From positions 1,302,001 to 1,366,000 of the forward strand of contig NZ_JACVAP010000001.1 in assembly GCF_014851915.1 (NCBI RefSeq): a stretch of DNA of 64,000 nt. The letters are read 5' to 3'. Below the pieces are notes generated by a model. It had not been told where the DNA came from. It saw nothing but the letters and a program-made list of their open reading frames with translations, and did no database searches. Of the stretch, positions 20,669 to 30,419 are shown in pieces. Origin of the DNA: Xanthomonas sp. XNM01. Its GTDB lineage: Bacteria; Pseudomonadota; Gammaproteobacteria; Xanthomonadales; Xanthomonadaceae. A program made the translations under genes and the position numbers. Position 1 is the first letter of the stretch; every line of letters begins with the position of its first letter.

Positions 20669-21029
20669 GCCGTCGTCTGCCGGCCGGCGCGGACCGCGCC
20701 GGTCGCTTCCGGCGACGCATCGCCGGGGCATCCACTTCCCCCGGTTCCGGCGCCCGTATCGCCAGCGTCGGCATGCCTGCCGGTCGGCGACCATCCGCCG
20801 GGCGATGACGTCGCGCCGCGGCTCGGCGCCTGCCCGATGGCTGGACGGCGCGGGTCGGGAGCCCGGCGCGCGTCCATGGTGCTGGAGTTCCGGTCCTGCC
20901 CGGAGCCGGACGGCCGCAGATGGGCGCACCTTCCTGCTTCATGGGGGATGATCCGTTGGAGTGCGTTTCCAGCCGGGGCGTGTCGACGCGCCGGTTCGTG
21001 CAGGCAACCGGGTCCCGCACCGTCTCCGC
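20669..21029. other. Non-coding stretch between fur and recN
   Basis: These 361 bases lie between convergent fur and recN. Open frames here have no family resemblance and unnatural composition (Arg/Pro/Ala-rich shadows). I see GC-rich short inverted repeats but no clear terminator with a U-run and no RNA gene. Confidence 0.5.
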
Positions 21030-22697
21030 TCAGGCCGCGCCGGCAATCAACCGGCGCGCGGCCGCATGCGCTTCCTTGCTGACCTCGACGCCGCCGAGCA
21101 TGCGCGCCACTTCCTGCTCGCGGGCCTTGGCGTCCAGACGCTCGACCGAACTCTGGGTCATGCCTTCGACCGGCGCCTTGCTGACCCGGTAGTGGGCGTG
21201 GCCCTGCGCGGCGACCTGCGGCTGGTGGGTCACGCACAGCACCTGGCGTTCGGTGCCGAGCGCACGCAGCTTCTGGCCGACGATCTCGGCGACCGCGCCG
21301 CCGATGCCGGAGTCGACCTCGTCGAACACCATGGTCGGCACCGCGTCCGAGCCGAGCGCGGCGACCTCGATCGCCAGCGAAATGCGCGACAGCTCGCCGC
21401 CGGACGCGACCTTGCGCAGCGGCCGCGGTGGCTGGCCGGCATTGGCCGCGACCAGGAACTCGGCGCGTTCGGCCCCGTTCGGGTCCGGCTTGCCGGGCTC
21501 GACCGGCTCCAGTTCGATGACGAAGCGCCCGCCGCCCATCCCGAGCTCGCCGATCAGCGTGCTGGTCGCCTTCGAGAGCGCATCGGCCGCCTTGCGCCGG
21601 GTGGTGCCCAGGGCGTCGGCCGCCTTCTGCCAGGCGTCGCGGGACTGGGCGATCTCCTGGTCGAGGATGGCCAGGCGTTCGCCGGCGCCGCGCAGCGCGC
21701 TCAGTTCGCTGCCGAGCGCGTCGCGGCGCTCGGCCAGCTGGGTCGGAGTGACCCGGTGCTTGCGGGCCAGGTCGTGGACACGGGCCAGCCGCGCCTCGAG
21801 TTCTTCCAGCCGGGCCGGGTCCAGTTCCAGGTCGTCGCGGATGCGGTTGACCATCGCCAGCGCCTCGTCGATCTGCAGGCCGGCGCTTTCCAGCAGCGCG
21901 TCGGCTTCGCCCAGGCGCGGTTCGTGTTCGGTGGCACGGCCGAGCGCGGCGCGGACCTGCAGCAGCAGACGGTCCAGCGACGGGCCCTCGTCGCCACCGA
22001 GGCGGGCGACGGCTTCGTCGCAGGCGGCGATCAGGCCGGCCGCATGCGCCTGGCGACGGTGCGCGGCATCCAGTGCCTCCAGCGCGGCCGGGTCCAGGTC
22101 CTCGCGCTCCAGTTCGGCGTGCTGATGCTCCAGCCAGGCGATGCGGTCGGACACGTCGCCCTGGGCAGAGAGCCGCTCGCGCTCGTCGAGCAGGCCCTGC
22201 CAGTGACGCGCGGCCTCGCGTACGCGGGCGCGCTGCGCGGCGTTGCCGGCATGGGCGTCGAGCAGGGCCAGCTGGCTGGCGCGCGCCATCAGCGACTGGT
22301 GCTCGTGCTGGCCGTGGATCTCGACCAGCAGCCCGGCCAGTTCGCCGAGCTGGGCCATCGTCGCCGGGCGCCCGTTGATCCAGGCGCGCGAGCCGCCATC
22401 GGCACGGATCACGCGGCGCAGCTGGCACTGGCCGTCCTCGTCCAGTTCGTTGGCCTGCAGCCAGGCCAGGGCCGGCGCGCCGTCGTCCAGCTCGAATTCG
22501 GCGGCCAGTTCGGCGCGTTCGCTGCCATGGCGGACGACGCCGCTGTCGGCGCGCAGGCCGGACAGGAAGCCCAGCGCGTCGACCAGCAGCGACTTGCCGG
22601 CGCCGGTTTCGCCGGAAATGACGGTCATGCCTGGTCCGAACTCCAGCTCGGTGACGCGGACGACGGCGAAATCCTTGAGTGCGAGATGTCTGAGCAT
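21030..22697 (-). CDS. recN: DNA repair protein RecN
   Basis: The 555-residue SMC-like ATPase is used in double-strand break repair. It begins MLRHLALKDFAVVRVTELEF, with the Walker A motif GETGAGKS near residue 35. Long coiled-coil arms follow in the middle. The ABC signature region (VASGGELSRISLAIEVAALG), Walker B (TMVFDEVDSGIGG) and a C-terminal VTHQPQVAAQGHAHYRVSK are all present. Length matches the family. The start at 22697 is the standard RecN N-terminus; the frame opens further upstream through hrcA on the other strand. It diverges from hrcA by 102 bases. Confidence 0.96.
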   Translation of the reverse strand: MLRHLALKDFAVVRVTELEFGPGMTVISGETGAGKSLLVDALGFLSGLRADSGVVRHGSERAELAAEFELDDGAPALAWLQANELDEDGQCQLRRVIRADGGSRAWINGRPATMAQLGELAGLLVEIHGQHEHQSLMARASQLALLDAHAGNAAQRARVREAARHWQGLLDERERLSAQGDVSDRIAWLEHQHAELEREDLDPAALEALDAAHRRQAHAAGLIAACDEAVARLGGDEGPSLDRLLLQVRAALGRATEHEPRLGEADALLESAGLQIDEALAMVNRIRDDLELDPARLEELEARLARVHDLARKHRVTPTQLAERRDALGSELSALRGAGERLAILDQEIAQSRDAWQKAADALGTTRRKAADALSKATSTLIGELGMGGGRFVIELEPVEPGKPDPNGAERAEFLVAANAGQPPRPLRKVASGGELSRISLAIEVAALGSDAVPTMVFDEVDSGIGGAVAEIVGQKLRALGTERQVLCVTHQPQVAAQGHAHYRVSKAPVEGMTQSSVERLDAKAREQEVARMLGGVEVSKEAHAAARRLIAGAA

Positions 22698-22799
22698 GCG
22701 CGGTGGGCTCCGTGGACACCCATTAGAACGCATCGCCGCCGTCGCCGACCACCGTCGCCGGCGCTTGCAATGGCCGATGGCGCCGGCTATCAATCCGCC

Positions 22800-23858
22800 A
22801 TGCCTCCCGCCGCCCCCGTCCAGCTCGATCCACGTGCACGCCAGCTGCTGCGTACGCTGATCGGCCGCTACATCCAGGATGGCGAGCCGGTGGGCTCGCA
22901 GACCCTGGCCCGGCACGCGGGGCTGGATGTCAGTGCGGCGACGATCCGTAACATCCTGGCCGACCTGGAGGACAGCGGCCTGCTCAGTTCGCCGCACACC
23001 TCGGCCGGGCGGGTGCCGACCGCGCAGGGCTACCGGGTCTTCGTCGACAGCCTGCTGCAGGTGCGCTCGCTGGGCGAGCGCGAGCTGGCCAGGCTGCGCA
23101 GCGAGCTGAGTGCGGCCAACGGGACCCAGGCGCTGCTGGGCAGCACCTCCGAGCTGCTGTCGGCGATGACCCGCTTCGTCGGGGTGGTCGGTGCGCCGCA
23201 GCGCGGCCAGTTCGCGTTCCGGCAGATCGATTTCGTGCCGCTTGGCGGGCGCCGGATCCTGGCCATCGTGGTGTTCGCCGACGGCGAGGTGCAGAACCGG
23301 GTGATCGAGCCCCAGCGCAGTTACGAGCCGGCCGAACTCGAGCGGGTCGCCAACTACCTCAACGCGCACTGCGCCGGCCGGCCGCTGGCGCAGATCCGGG
23401 CCACGCTGCTGCATGAGCTGCGCCAGGCCCGCGACGAAATGGAGCAGCTGCTGGCGCAGTCGGTGGAACTGGCCGAGGGCGCGCTGCAGCCGCCGGACGA
23501 CGACATGGTGCTGGCCGGGCAGACCCGCCTGATGGGGCTGTCCGACCTGTCCGACCTGGACCGGCTGCGCGACCTGTTCGAGGCCTTCGCCAGCAAGCGC
23601 GAGATCCTGCAGCTGCTCGAGCGCACCCAGAAGGCGCCCGGCGTGCGCATCTTCATCGGCGAGGAAACCGGGCTGGCCCCGCTGGACGGGATGTCGCTGG
23701 TCACCGCGCCGTACGCGGCGGGCGGACAGGTGCTGGGCGTGCTGGGGGTGATCGGCCCGAGCCGGATGGCCTACGACCGGGTGATTCCGGTGGTCCAGGC
23801 CACGGCCGACATGCTCGGCGCCGCCCTGCAGCCGCCCGGAGAGCGCGCGGCGACTTGA
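22800..23858 (+). CDS. hrcA: Heat-inducible transcription repressor HrcA
   Basis: The 352-residue repressor of chaperone genes binds CIRCE elements. Visible are the N-terminal winged helix ([60 protein letters not shown]) and the C-terminal [41 protein letters not shown] choose ATG 22800; an in-frame ATG at 22770 would add ten residues. No CIRCE repeat is visible in this window, so its operator is probably before groESL elsewhere. It is the first gene of the hrcA-grpE-dnaK-dnaJ cluster. Confidence 0.95.
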   Translation: MPPAAPVQLDPRARQLLRTLIGRYIQDGEPVGSQTLARHAGLDVSAATIRNILADLEDSGLLSSPHTSAGRVPTAQGYRVFVDSLLQVRSLGERELARLRSELSAANGTQALLGSTSELLSAMTRFVGVVGAPQRGQFAFRQIDFVPLGGRRILAIVVFADGEVQNRVIEPQRSYEPAELERVANYLNAHCAGRPLAQIRATLLHELRQARDEMEQLLAQSVELAEGALQPPDDDMVLAGQTRLMGLSDLSDLDRLRDLFEAFASKREILQLLERTQKAPGVRIFIGEETGLAPLDGMSLVTAPYAAGGQVLGVLGVIGPSRMAYDRVIPVVQATADMLGAALQPPGERAAT

Positions 23859-23925
23859 ATCCGTTCGGGGCGGGCCCCATAGCGGCGGGGTGGGCGGCCG
23901 GGAGCGCCGCCAGAGAGCCGAGTGC

Positions 23926-24447
23926 ATGACCCAGAACGAAACGCCTTCCACCCCGAACGCGACCGAGTCGCACGAGACGCCCCTGGAGCAGCAGCTGCGC
24001 GACGAGATCGCGGCGCTGCACAGCGAGATCGAGCAGCTGCGTATGGATTCCCTGCGCGAGCGCGCCGACCTGGAGAACCAGCGCAAGCGCGTGGCCCGCG
24101 ACGTCGAGCAGGCCCGCAAGTTCGCCAACGAGCGCCTGCTCGGCGAGCTGCTGCCGGTGTTCGACAGCCTGGATGCCGGCCTGTCGGCCGCGGGCGGCGA
24201 AGGCGGCCCGCTGCGCGACGGCATGGAGCTGACCTACAAGCAGCTGCTCAAGGTCGCCGGCGACAACGGCCTGAGCCTGGTCGACCCGGTCGGCCAGCCG
24301 TTCAATCCCGAACACCACCAGGCGATCAGCCAGGCCGACGCGGCCGGCGTGGCGCCGGGCAGCGTGGTGCAGGTGTTCCAGAAGGGCTACCTGCTCAACG
24401 AGCGCCTGCTGCGACCGGCCCTGGTCGTGGTCGCGCGCCAGGACTGA
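23926..24447 (+). CDS. grpE: Nucleotide exchange factor GrpE
   Basis: The 173-residue co-chaperone releases ADP from DnaK. It has a long N-terminal coiled coil (residues ~20-75, [20 protein letters not shown]) followed by [20 protein letters not shown], the [13 protein letters not shown] segment, and a C-terminal beta domain ([40 protein letters not shown]). The ATG at 23926 starts the family N-terminus (MTQNETPST); the frame opens 36 bases earlier. It lies 67 bases after hrcA and 109 before dnaK. Confidence 0.95.
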   Translation: MTQNETPSTPNATESHETPLEQQLRDEIAALHSEIEQLRMDSLRERADLENQRKRVARDVEQARKFANERLLGELLPVFDSLDAGLSAAGGEGGPLRDGMELTYKQLLKVAGDNGLSLVDPVGQPFNPEHHQAISQADAAGVAPGSVVQVFQKGYLLNERLLRPALVVVARQD

Positions 24448-24474
24448 ACCATTCTCCATCGACGGTGAGACGCC

Positions 24475-24502
24475 CTTGAACGGCGTCCACCGGGCCCCAC
24501 AT
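24475..24502 (+). promoter_or_regulatory. Sigma-32-type heat-shock promoter before dnaK
   Basis: CTTGAAC (24475-24481), a 13-base spacer and CCCCACAT (24495-24502) match the RpoH consensus (CTTGAAA, N13-15, CCCCATNT) closely. The site lies in the grpE-dnaK gap, so dnaK-dnaJ can be transcribed apart from hrcA-grpE. Confidence 0.7.
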
Positions 24503-24556
24503 AGCGCTCATGGCCGCTGTGTCCGGCCCCGACCATCTTCTTGAGGAACCCGAACA

Positions 24557-26488
24557 ATGAGCAAGATCATCGGCATCGACCTGGGCACGACCAACTCGTG
24601 CGTCGCGATCATGGACGGCGGCAAGGCCCGCGTCATCGAGAACGCCGAAGGCGACCGCACCACCCCGTCCATCGTCGCCTACACCAAGGACGGCGAAGTG
24701 CTGGTGGGCGCGTCGGCCAAGCGCCAGGCGGTCACCAACCCGAAGAACACCTTCTATGCGGTCAAGCGCCTGATCGGCCGCAAGTTCACCGATGCCGAGG
24801 TCAAGAAGGACCTGGACCTGGTGCCGTACACCATCCAGGCGCACGACAACGGCGACGCCTGGGTGGCGACCTCCGAGGGCCGCAAGATGGCGCCGCAGGA
24901 GATCTCGGCCAAGGTGCTGGAGAAGATGAAGAAGACCGCCGAGGCCTTCCTGGGCGAGTCGGTCACCGAGGCGGTCATCACCGTGCCGGCGTACTTCAAC
25001 GACAGCCAGCGCCAGGCGACCAAGGACGCCGGCCGCATCGCCGGCCTGGACGTCAAGCGCATCATCAACGAGCCGACCGCGGCCGCGCTGGCCTACGGCC
25101 TGGACAAGGACGACAACAAGGACCGCAAGATCGTCGTCTACGACCTGGGCGGCGGTACCTTCGACGTGTCGATCATCGAGATCGCCAACATCGACGGCGA
25201 GAAGCAGTTCGAGGTGCTGGCCACCAACGGCGACACGTTCCTGGGTGGCGAGGACTTCGACGCGCGCGTCATCGACTACCTCGTCGAGGAGTTCCAGAAG
25301 GACCAGGGCATCGATCTGCGCAAGGATCCGCTGGCCCTGCAGCGCCTGAAGGACGCGGCCGAGCGCGCCAAGATCGAGCTGTCGTCCGCGCAGCAGACCG
25401 AGGTCAACCTGCCGTACATCACCGCCGATGCCAGCGGCCCGAAGCACCTGACCATCAAGCTGACCCGCGCCAAGCTGGAAGCCCTGGTCGACGAGCTGAT
25501 CCGCAAGTCGATCGAGCCGTGCCGCATCGCGCTGAAGGATGCCGGCCTGCGCGCCAGCGACATCGGCGAGGTGATCCTGGTCGGTGGCCAGACCCGCATG
25601 CCGAAGGTGCAGGCCGCAGTGGCCGAGTTCTTCGGCAAGGAGCCGCGCAAGGACGTCAACCCGGACGAGGCCGTGGCGCTGGGCGCCGCGATCCAGGGCG
25701 GCGTGCTGGCCGGTGACGTCAAGGACGTGCTGCTGCTGGACGTGACCCCGCTGTCGCTGGGCATCGAGACCCTGGGCGGCGTGTTCACCAAGATCATCGA
25801 GAAGAACACCACGATCCCGACCAAGGCTTCGCAGACCTTCTCCACCGCCGAGGACAACCAGTCCGCCGTGACGGTGCACGTACTGCAGGGCGAGCGCGAG
25901 CAGGCCCGCTTCAACAAGTCGCTGGCCAAGTTCGACCTGTCCGGCATCGAGGCAGCGCCGCGCGGCATGCCGCAGGTCGAGGTGTCCTTCGACATCGACG
26001 CCAACGGCATCCTGCACGTGTCGGCCAAGGACAAGAAGACCAACAAGGAACAGAAGGTCGAGATCAAGGCCGGTTCGGGCCTGTCCGAGGACGAGATCAA
26101 CAAGATGGTCGCCGACGCCGAGGCGCACCGCGAAGAGGACAAGAAGTTCCACGAGCTGGTGCAGGCGCGCAACCAGGCCGACGGCCTGATCCACGCCACC
26201 CGCGGCGCGATCACCGAGCACGGCGAGAAGGTGCCGGGCGACGTGATCGGCCGGGTCGAGTCGGCGATCGCCGAGCTGGAGAGCGCGCTGAAGGGCGACG
26301 ACAAGGCCCAGATCGAGGCCAAGGCCAAGGCGCTGGAAGAGGCCGGCCAGGCGCTGTACGCGGCGGTGGGTTCGGCCCAGCAGCCGGGTGCCGAGGCCGG
26401 CCAGGCCGGTGGCGCCCAGCAGGGCGGCGCGCACGACGACGTGGTCGATGCCGAGTTCACCGAGGTCAAGGACGACGAGAAGAAGTAA
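24557..26488 (+). CDS. dnaK: Molecular chaperone DnaK (Hsp70)
   Basis: The 643-residue ATP-dependent chaperone is of standard length. Signatures are [19 protein letters not shown] at the N-terminus, [47 protein letters not shown], the substrate-binding domain after [20 protein letters not shown], and an acidic C-terminal [17 protein letters not shown]. The ATG at 24557 follows TTGAGGAACCCGAACA. It works with DnaJ and GrpE, encoded on either side. A sigma-32-like promoter precedes it. Confidence 0.98.
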   Translation: MSKIIGIDLGTTNSCVAIMDGGKARVIENAEGDRTTPSIVAYTKDGEVLVGASAKRQAVTNPKNTFYAVKRLIGRKFTDAEVKKDLDLVPYTIQAHDNGDAWVATSEGRKMAPQEISAKVLEKMKKTAEAFLGESVTEAVITVPAYFNDSQRQATKDAGRIAGLDVKRIINEPTAAALAYGLDKDDNKDRKIVVYDLGGGTFDVSIIEIANIDGEKQFEVLATNGDTFLGGEDFDARVIDYLVEEFQKDQGIDLRKDPLALQRLKDAAERAKIELSSAQQTEVNLPYITADASGPKHLTIKLTRAKLEALVDELIRKSIEPCRIALKDAGLRASDIGEVILVGGQTRMPKVQAAVAEFFGKEPRKDVNPDEAVALGAAIQGGVLAGDVKDVLLLDVTPLSLGIETLGGVFTKIIEKNTTIPTKASQTFSTAEDNQSAVTVHVLQGEREQARFNKSLAKFDLSGIEAAPRGMPQVEVSFDIDANGILHVSAKDKKTNKEQKVEIKAGSGLSEDEINKMVADAEAHREEDKKFHELVQARNQADGLIHATRGAITEHGEKVPGDVIGRVESAIAELESALKGDDKAQIEAKAKALEEAGQALYAAVGSAQQPGAEAGQAGGAQQGGAHDDVVDAEFTEVKDDEKK

Positions 26489-26523
26489 CCGTCACGGCGC
26501 CCTGCGCGCCGGGTGGTGATCGC

Positions 26524-26554
26524 AGCCCGCGTCGTGCCGGTCACGGCGCGGGCT
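26524..26554 (+). terminator. Hairpin in the dnaK-dnaJ gap
   Basis: AGCCCGCG and CGCGGGCT form an 8-base stem followed by TTTCG, 36 bases after the dnaK stop. It may be a partial terminator that lowers dnaJ expression relative to dnaK, or an mRNA-stabilising structure. Confidence 0.45.
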
Positions 26555-26596
26555 TTCGATTGAGGTGGATCGAGCAATGAGAAGGCCGGTTATCCG

Positions 26597-27724
26597 ATGA
26601 GCAAGCGCGACTATTACGACGTCCTGGGCGTGGCCCGCACCGCCAGCGAAGACGAGCTGAAGAAGGCCTATCGCCGCTGCGCGATGAAGTACCACCCGGA
26701 CCGCAATCCGGGCGATGCGGCCGCCGAGGCCTCCTTCAAGGAGTGCAAGGAGGCCTACGAGGTCCTGTCCGACGGCAACAAGCGCCGCGCCTACGATGCG
26801 CACGGCCATGCCGCGTTCGAGCACGGCATGGGTGGCGGCGGTGGTGGCGGCCCCGACATGAACGACATCTTCGGCGACATCTTCGGCACCATCTTCGGTG
26901 GCGCCGGCGGTGGTCGCGGCGGCGCGCGGCGCGGTGCCGACGTCGGCTACGTGATGGAGCTGGACCTCGAGGAAGCCGTTGCCGGTATCGAGAAGCGGAT
27001 CGAGATTCCTACGCTGGCCGAGTGCGAACCCTGCAAGGGCAGCGGCTCGGAGGACGGCAAGGTCGAGACCTGCCAGACCTGCCGCGGCGTCGGCCAGGTC
27101 CGGTTCCAGCGCGGCATCTTCGCGATGCAGCAGGCCTGCCCGGACTGCGGCGGTCGCGGCCAGACCATCCGCAATCCGTGCAAGGAGTGCCACGGTGCCG
27201 GCCGGATCGAGGACGAGAAGGTCCTGTCGGTCAAGATTCCCGCCGGTGTCGACAGCGGCGACCGCATCCGCCTGACCGGCGAAGGCGAGGCGGGGCCGCC
27301 GGGCACGCCGCCGGGCGATCTGTACGTGGAAGTGCGGGTGCGCGAGCACGCGATCTTCCAGCGCGACGGCGACGACCTGCATTGCGAGGTGCCGATCCGG
27401 ATCTCGCAGGCGGCGCTGGGCGACATCGCGCGCGTGCCGACGCTGGACGGCGATGCGGAGATCCGGATCCCGGCCGAGACCCAGACCGGCAAGGTGTTCC
27501 GCCTGCGCGGCAAGGGCGTCAAGTCGGTGCGCAGCCGTGTCGCCGGCGACCTGTACTGCCGCGTGGTGGTCGAAACGCCGGTCAACCTGACGCCCGAGCA
27601 GCGCGAGCTGCTGGAGAAGTTCGAGGCGACCTTCGTCGGCGAGGAGGGGCGTCGCCACTCGCCGCGTTCGGCGACGTTCCTGGATGGCGTCAAGTCGTTC
27701 TGGGACCGGATGACCTCGTCCTGA
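26597..27724 (+). CDS. dnaJ: Co-chaperone DnaJ
   Basis: The 375-residue Hsp40 stimulates DnaK ATPase. The J domain (residues ~5-70) has the HPD motif in [11 protein letters not shown] Gly/Phe-rich linker follows (residues ~75-105). The zinc-binding domain has four CxxCxGxG repeats: [24 protein letters not shown] and CKECHGAG. The C-terminal substrate-binding domains complete a class A DnaJ. It starts 108 bases after dnaK and ends before a strong hairpin. Confidence 0.97.
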   Translation: MSKRDYYDVLGVARTASEDELKKAYRRCAMKYHPDRNPGDAAAEASFKECKEAYEVLSDGNKRRAYDAHGHAAFEHGMGGGGGGGPDMNDIFGDIFGTIFGGAGGGRGGARRGADVGYVMELDLEEAVAGIEKRIEIPTLAECEPCKGSGSEDGKVETCQTCRGVGQVRFQRGIFAMQQACPDCGGRGQTIRNPCKECHGAGRIEDEKVLSVKIPAGVDSGDRIRLTGEGEAGPPGTPPGDLYVEVRVREHAIFQRDGDDLHCEVPIRISQAALGDIARVPTLDGDAEIRIPAETQTGKVFRLRGKGVKSVRSRVAGDLYCRVVVETPVNLTPEQRELLEKFEATFVGEEGRRHSPRSATFLDGVKSFWDRMTSS

Positions 27725-27796
27725 TCGCACGCGTGTCCGGCGATCCGCAGCCGATGCGATGACCGTGACGAGCAGGTTGCCGACGATGCCCGCGTA

Positions 27797-27820
27797 CGAC
27801 GGCCGCTGATGCGGCCGTCG
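27797..27820 (+). terminator. Terminator-like hairpin after dnaJ
   Basis: CGACGGCCGC and GCGGCCGTCG form a perfect 10-base stem with a TGAT loop, followed by TCGTTT. It lies 72 bases after the dnaJ stop. Confidence 0.6.
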
Positions 27821-28018
27821 TCGTTTGCGCCCCGAGCCCCGGGCGCCTGGATCGACACCCTGCGCTGGCCGAGCCGATGCCGATGCCGATGCGTCGGCAT
27901 GCGCACGCACGATGTGGCTCCGTTGCAGCATGCGCGCGTGTCCGTTGCACCTGAAACGCTGCATTCGCGCGTGGCTTCCGCGCTAGCATGACCGGCTGTG
28001 TTGTCCGTCGAGCCGAAC

Positions 28019-28945
28019 ATGAGCGACACCCTGGAAAGCCATCTGGTCCACGAGCGCCGCAACCGCCCGCAGGGCGCCGCGCCGGTGGACATCGTCACCG
28101 TGCAGTCGCAGCTGGCCTATGGCCATGCCGGCAACAGCGCGGCGGTCCCGGTGCAGCGCATGCTCGGCCTGCGCGTGGTCGAAGTACCGACCACGCTGCT
28201 GTCCAACACGCCGTTCTATCCGACGCTGCGTGGCCGCGTGCTGCCGGCCGACTGGCTGGCCGACCTGCTGCTGGGCCTGGACGAACGCGGCGTCTCCACG
28301 CGCACCCGGCTGCTGGTGTCCGGCTACTTCGGCAGCGTCGCCAATGGCGAGGTGTTTGCCGACTGGCTGGAGCGCCACCAGGTGGCCGGCACCGCGCCGC
28401 GCTACCTGCTCGATCCGGTGATCGGTGATACCCACACCGGGCCCTACGTCGAGCCGGGCCTGGAGGCGGTGTTCGCGCAGCGGCTGCTGCCGCTGGCCTG
28501 GATGGTCACGCCCAATGCCTTCGAGCTCGAACGGCTGAGCGGACAGCCGGCGCTGCGCGAGGCCGACGCGCTGTCTGCCGCGCGCACGCTGCTCGCACGT
28601 GGCCCCGAGTGGGTGCTGGCCCACAGCGTCCTAGGCGACGACGACAGCCTGCTGACCCTGCTGGTCGGCCGCGAGGGCGTGTGGCGCCTGCGTTCGCCGC
28701 GGCTGGACGTGGACGTGGCCGGTACCGGCGATGTGCTGACCGCGCTGCTGGCGACCTTCCTGCTGCGCGGCGAGCCGCCGCAACGGGCGGCGGAGCGTGC
28801 ACTGGTCGGCGTGCATGCGGCGCTGGAAGCGACCCTGGTGCAGGGCATCGAGGAACTGGACGTGCTGGCCGCGGCGCCAGCCGCGCTGGACGATGCCGCC
28901 GCCGCGCCACGTTTCCCCGCGCAGCGCGTGGACGGCGGCGCATGA
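28019..28945 (+). CDS. pdxY: Pyridoxal kinase (PdxY/PdxK family)
   Basis: The 308-residue ribokinase-fold enzyme would phosphorylate pyridoxal with ATP in the vitamin B6 salvage pathway. Landmarks are VDIVTVQSQLAYGHAGNSAA near the N-terminus (the family SxQVxYGxxGN), LVSGYFGSVANGEVFADWL, YLLDPVIGDTHTGPYV, VTPNAFELERLSG, and the anion-hole motif VDVAGTGDVLTALL near the C-terminus with the catalytic Asp (GTGD). The start at ATG 28019 is chosen; an upstream start would add a short unrelated segment. Its stop overlaps the tyrA start (ATGA). PLP is the cofactor of the aminotransferase encoded 1.5 kb downstream. Confidence 0.88.
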   Translation: MSDTLESHLVHERRNRPQGAAPVDIVTVQSQLAYGHAGNSAAVPVQRMLGLRVVEVPTTLLSNTPFYPTLRGRVLPADWLADLLLGLDERGVSTRTRLLVSGYFGSVANGEVFADWLERHQVAGTAPRYLLDPVIGDTHTGPYVEPGLEAVFAQRLLPLAWMVTPNAFELERLSGQPALREADALSAARTLLARGPEWVLAHSVLGDDDSLLTLLVGREGVWRLRSPRLDVDVAGTGDVLTALLATFLLRGEPPQRAAERALVGVHAALEATLVQGIEELDVLAAAPAALDDAAAAPRFPAQRVDGGA

Positions 28946-30057
28946 CGGCAGCACCGGTGATCGGCATCGTCGGCAGCGCCGGTGCGTATGGCCGCTGGCT
29001 GCGTTGTTTTTTCGAGCAGCGCATGGGGCTGGCGGTGATCGGTCACGATCCTGCCGATCCGGGCAGCGACACGCCTGAGCAGCTGCTGGCGCGGGCCGAC
29101 GTGCTGATCTTCTCGACGCCGATCCGCCACACCACCGCCGTGATCGCCGAGTACACCGCGCGTTCGGCAGGACGCGAGCGTGGCCGGCTGTGGCTGGACG
29201 TCACCTCGGTCAAGGAAGGGCCGGTCGCCGCGCTGCTGGCGTCGCAGGCCGAGGTCGCAGGTCTGCATCCGATGACCGCACCACCGAAGACGCCCACACT
29301 GAAGGGCAGGGTGGTCGTGGTCTGCGAGGAGCGGGTCGAGGTGTGGCGGCCATGGCTGCAGACGCTGCTGGACGCGCTCGACGGGCAGTACGTGCGGACC
29401 ACGCCGGCCCACCATGACCGGGTCATGGCGCTGGTGCAGGCCATGGTGCACGCCGCGCATCTGGGTCAGGCGGGTGTGCTGCGCAGCTTCGCCGGCGAGC
29501 TCGGTCCGCCAGCAGATCTGCTGCCGTATCGTTCGACCGGATTCGAGCTCGACCAGGCGGTGATCGCGCGGATCCTGTCGCTGAATCCGGCGATCTACGA
29601 GGACATCCAGTTCGGCAATCCGCATACCGCACCGATGCTGGCGCGCCTGGAAGCGGAAATCGGGCGGCTGCGGACACTGGTCGAGGCCGGCGACGATGCC
29701 GCCCGTGCCGCGTTCCGTACGCACTTCCTGCAGGACGCGAAGGCCGCCTTCGGTGCGGACGCGTTGGACCATGGCAGCTACACCTTCGAGCGGCTCGGCT
29801 ACCTGCTGGCCGACCTGACCGAAACCCGGCAGTTGAGCGTCTACCTGCCGGAGGACAGGCCTGGTTCGCTGCGGGCGCTGCTGCACGTGTTCGAGCGCCA
29901 TGGCATCAGCCTGGCGTCGATCCATTCCTCGCGCACCCCGTCGGGCGAAATCCATTTCCGGATCGGCTTCGATGCGGCGGCCGAACCCGATGTGCTGCGC
30001 GCCGCCGCGGCGGAGGTCGATGCCAGCGGCCTCGGCCGGGTGCTCGACGCGGTCTGA
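28942..30057 (+). CDS. tyrA: Prephenate dehydrogenase with C-terminal ACT domain (TyrA)
   Basis: The 371-residue enzyme converts prephenate to 4-hydroxyphenylpyruvate with NAD(P) in tyrosine synthesis. The N-terminus has a dinucleotide-binding loop (IGIVGSAGAYGRWL). Then come LWLDVTSVKEGPVAALLAS, GLHPMTAPP (the conserved HPM), a helical dimerisation region, and an ACT regulatory domain near residues 295-370 (RQLSVYLPEDRPGSLRALLH). The ACT domain probably binds tyrosine or phenylalanine for feedback control. It is translationally coupled to pdxY by ATGA. No chorismate mutase domain is fused. Confidence 0.88.
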   Translation: MTAAPVIGIVGSAGAYGRWLRCFFEQRMGLAVIGHDPADPGSDTPEQLLARADVLIFSTPIRHTTAVIAEYTARSAGRERGRLWLDVTSVKEGPVAALLASQAEVAGLHPMTAPPKTPTLKGRVVVVCEERVEVWRPWLQTLLDALDGQYVRTTPAHHDRVMALVQAMVHAAHLGQAGVLRSFAGELGPPADLLPYRSTGFELDQAVIARILSLNPAIYEDIQFGNPHTAPMLARLEAEIGRLRTLVEAGDDAARAAFRTHFLQDAKAAFGADALDHGSYTFERLGYLLADLTETRQLSVYLPEDRPGSLRALLHVFERHGISLASIHSSRTPSGEIHFRIGFDAAAEPDVLRAAAAEVDASGLGRVLDAV

Positions 30058-30087
30058 CCGGCCTGGAGTGCCCCGGCCGGCCGCCGA

Positions 30088-30282
30088 TCAGGCAGCGGTC
30101 AGTACCAGGGTGCCGTCGGCATTGGTGAACTGCCGCTCATGCCGGCGCAGGCGCTGGCCGTCGGGCAGCTCGTAACGCAGCTCGGCATCCTGGCCGCTGC
30201 CGGGCTGGGCCGGGGAGTGGAACTCGATGATCACGTAGTCGTTGCCATCGTTGCCGGTGGCGGGGAACTGGCGGAAGGACAT
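30088..30282 (-). CDS. Small conserved-looking protein (64 residues), function unknown
   Basis: The protein MSFRQFPATGNDGNDYVIIE continues FHSPAQPGSGQDAELRYELP, then a GQRLRRHERQFTNADGTLVL strand pattern. This looks like a small all-beta domain. A strong ribosome site (AGGAGGT, 7 bases before the ATG) and a well-defined start support it. It converges on tyrA (30 bases between stops) and diverges from the aminotransferase. I recognise no family with a function. Confidence 0.65.
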   Translation of the reverse strand: MSFRQFPATGNDGNDYVIIEFHSPAQPGSGQDAELRYELPDGQRLRRHERQFTNADGTLVLTAA

Positions 30283-30419
30283 CGTCGACCTCCTGGGGAA
30301 GGCGGCACCATGCCGCCGATGCGGGATCGGCCACGATTATCGGCGGTCCGGGTCAAGCCGGCGTCGGATGGACGTGAAGATTGCGCTGAGCCGGTCGTCC
30401 CTGAGGCTACAATGCGGGC

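Noticed and set aside
20669-21029. Possible small gene between fur and recN
   Set aside because: Frames on both strands have shadow-like composition and no recognisable domain.
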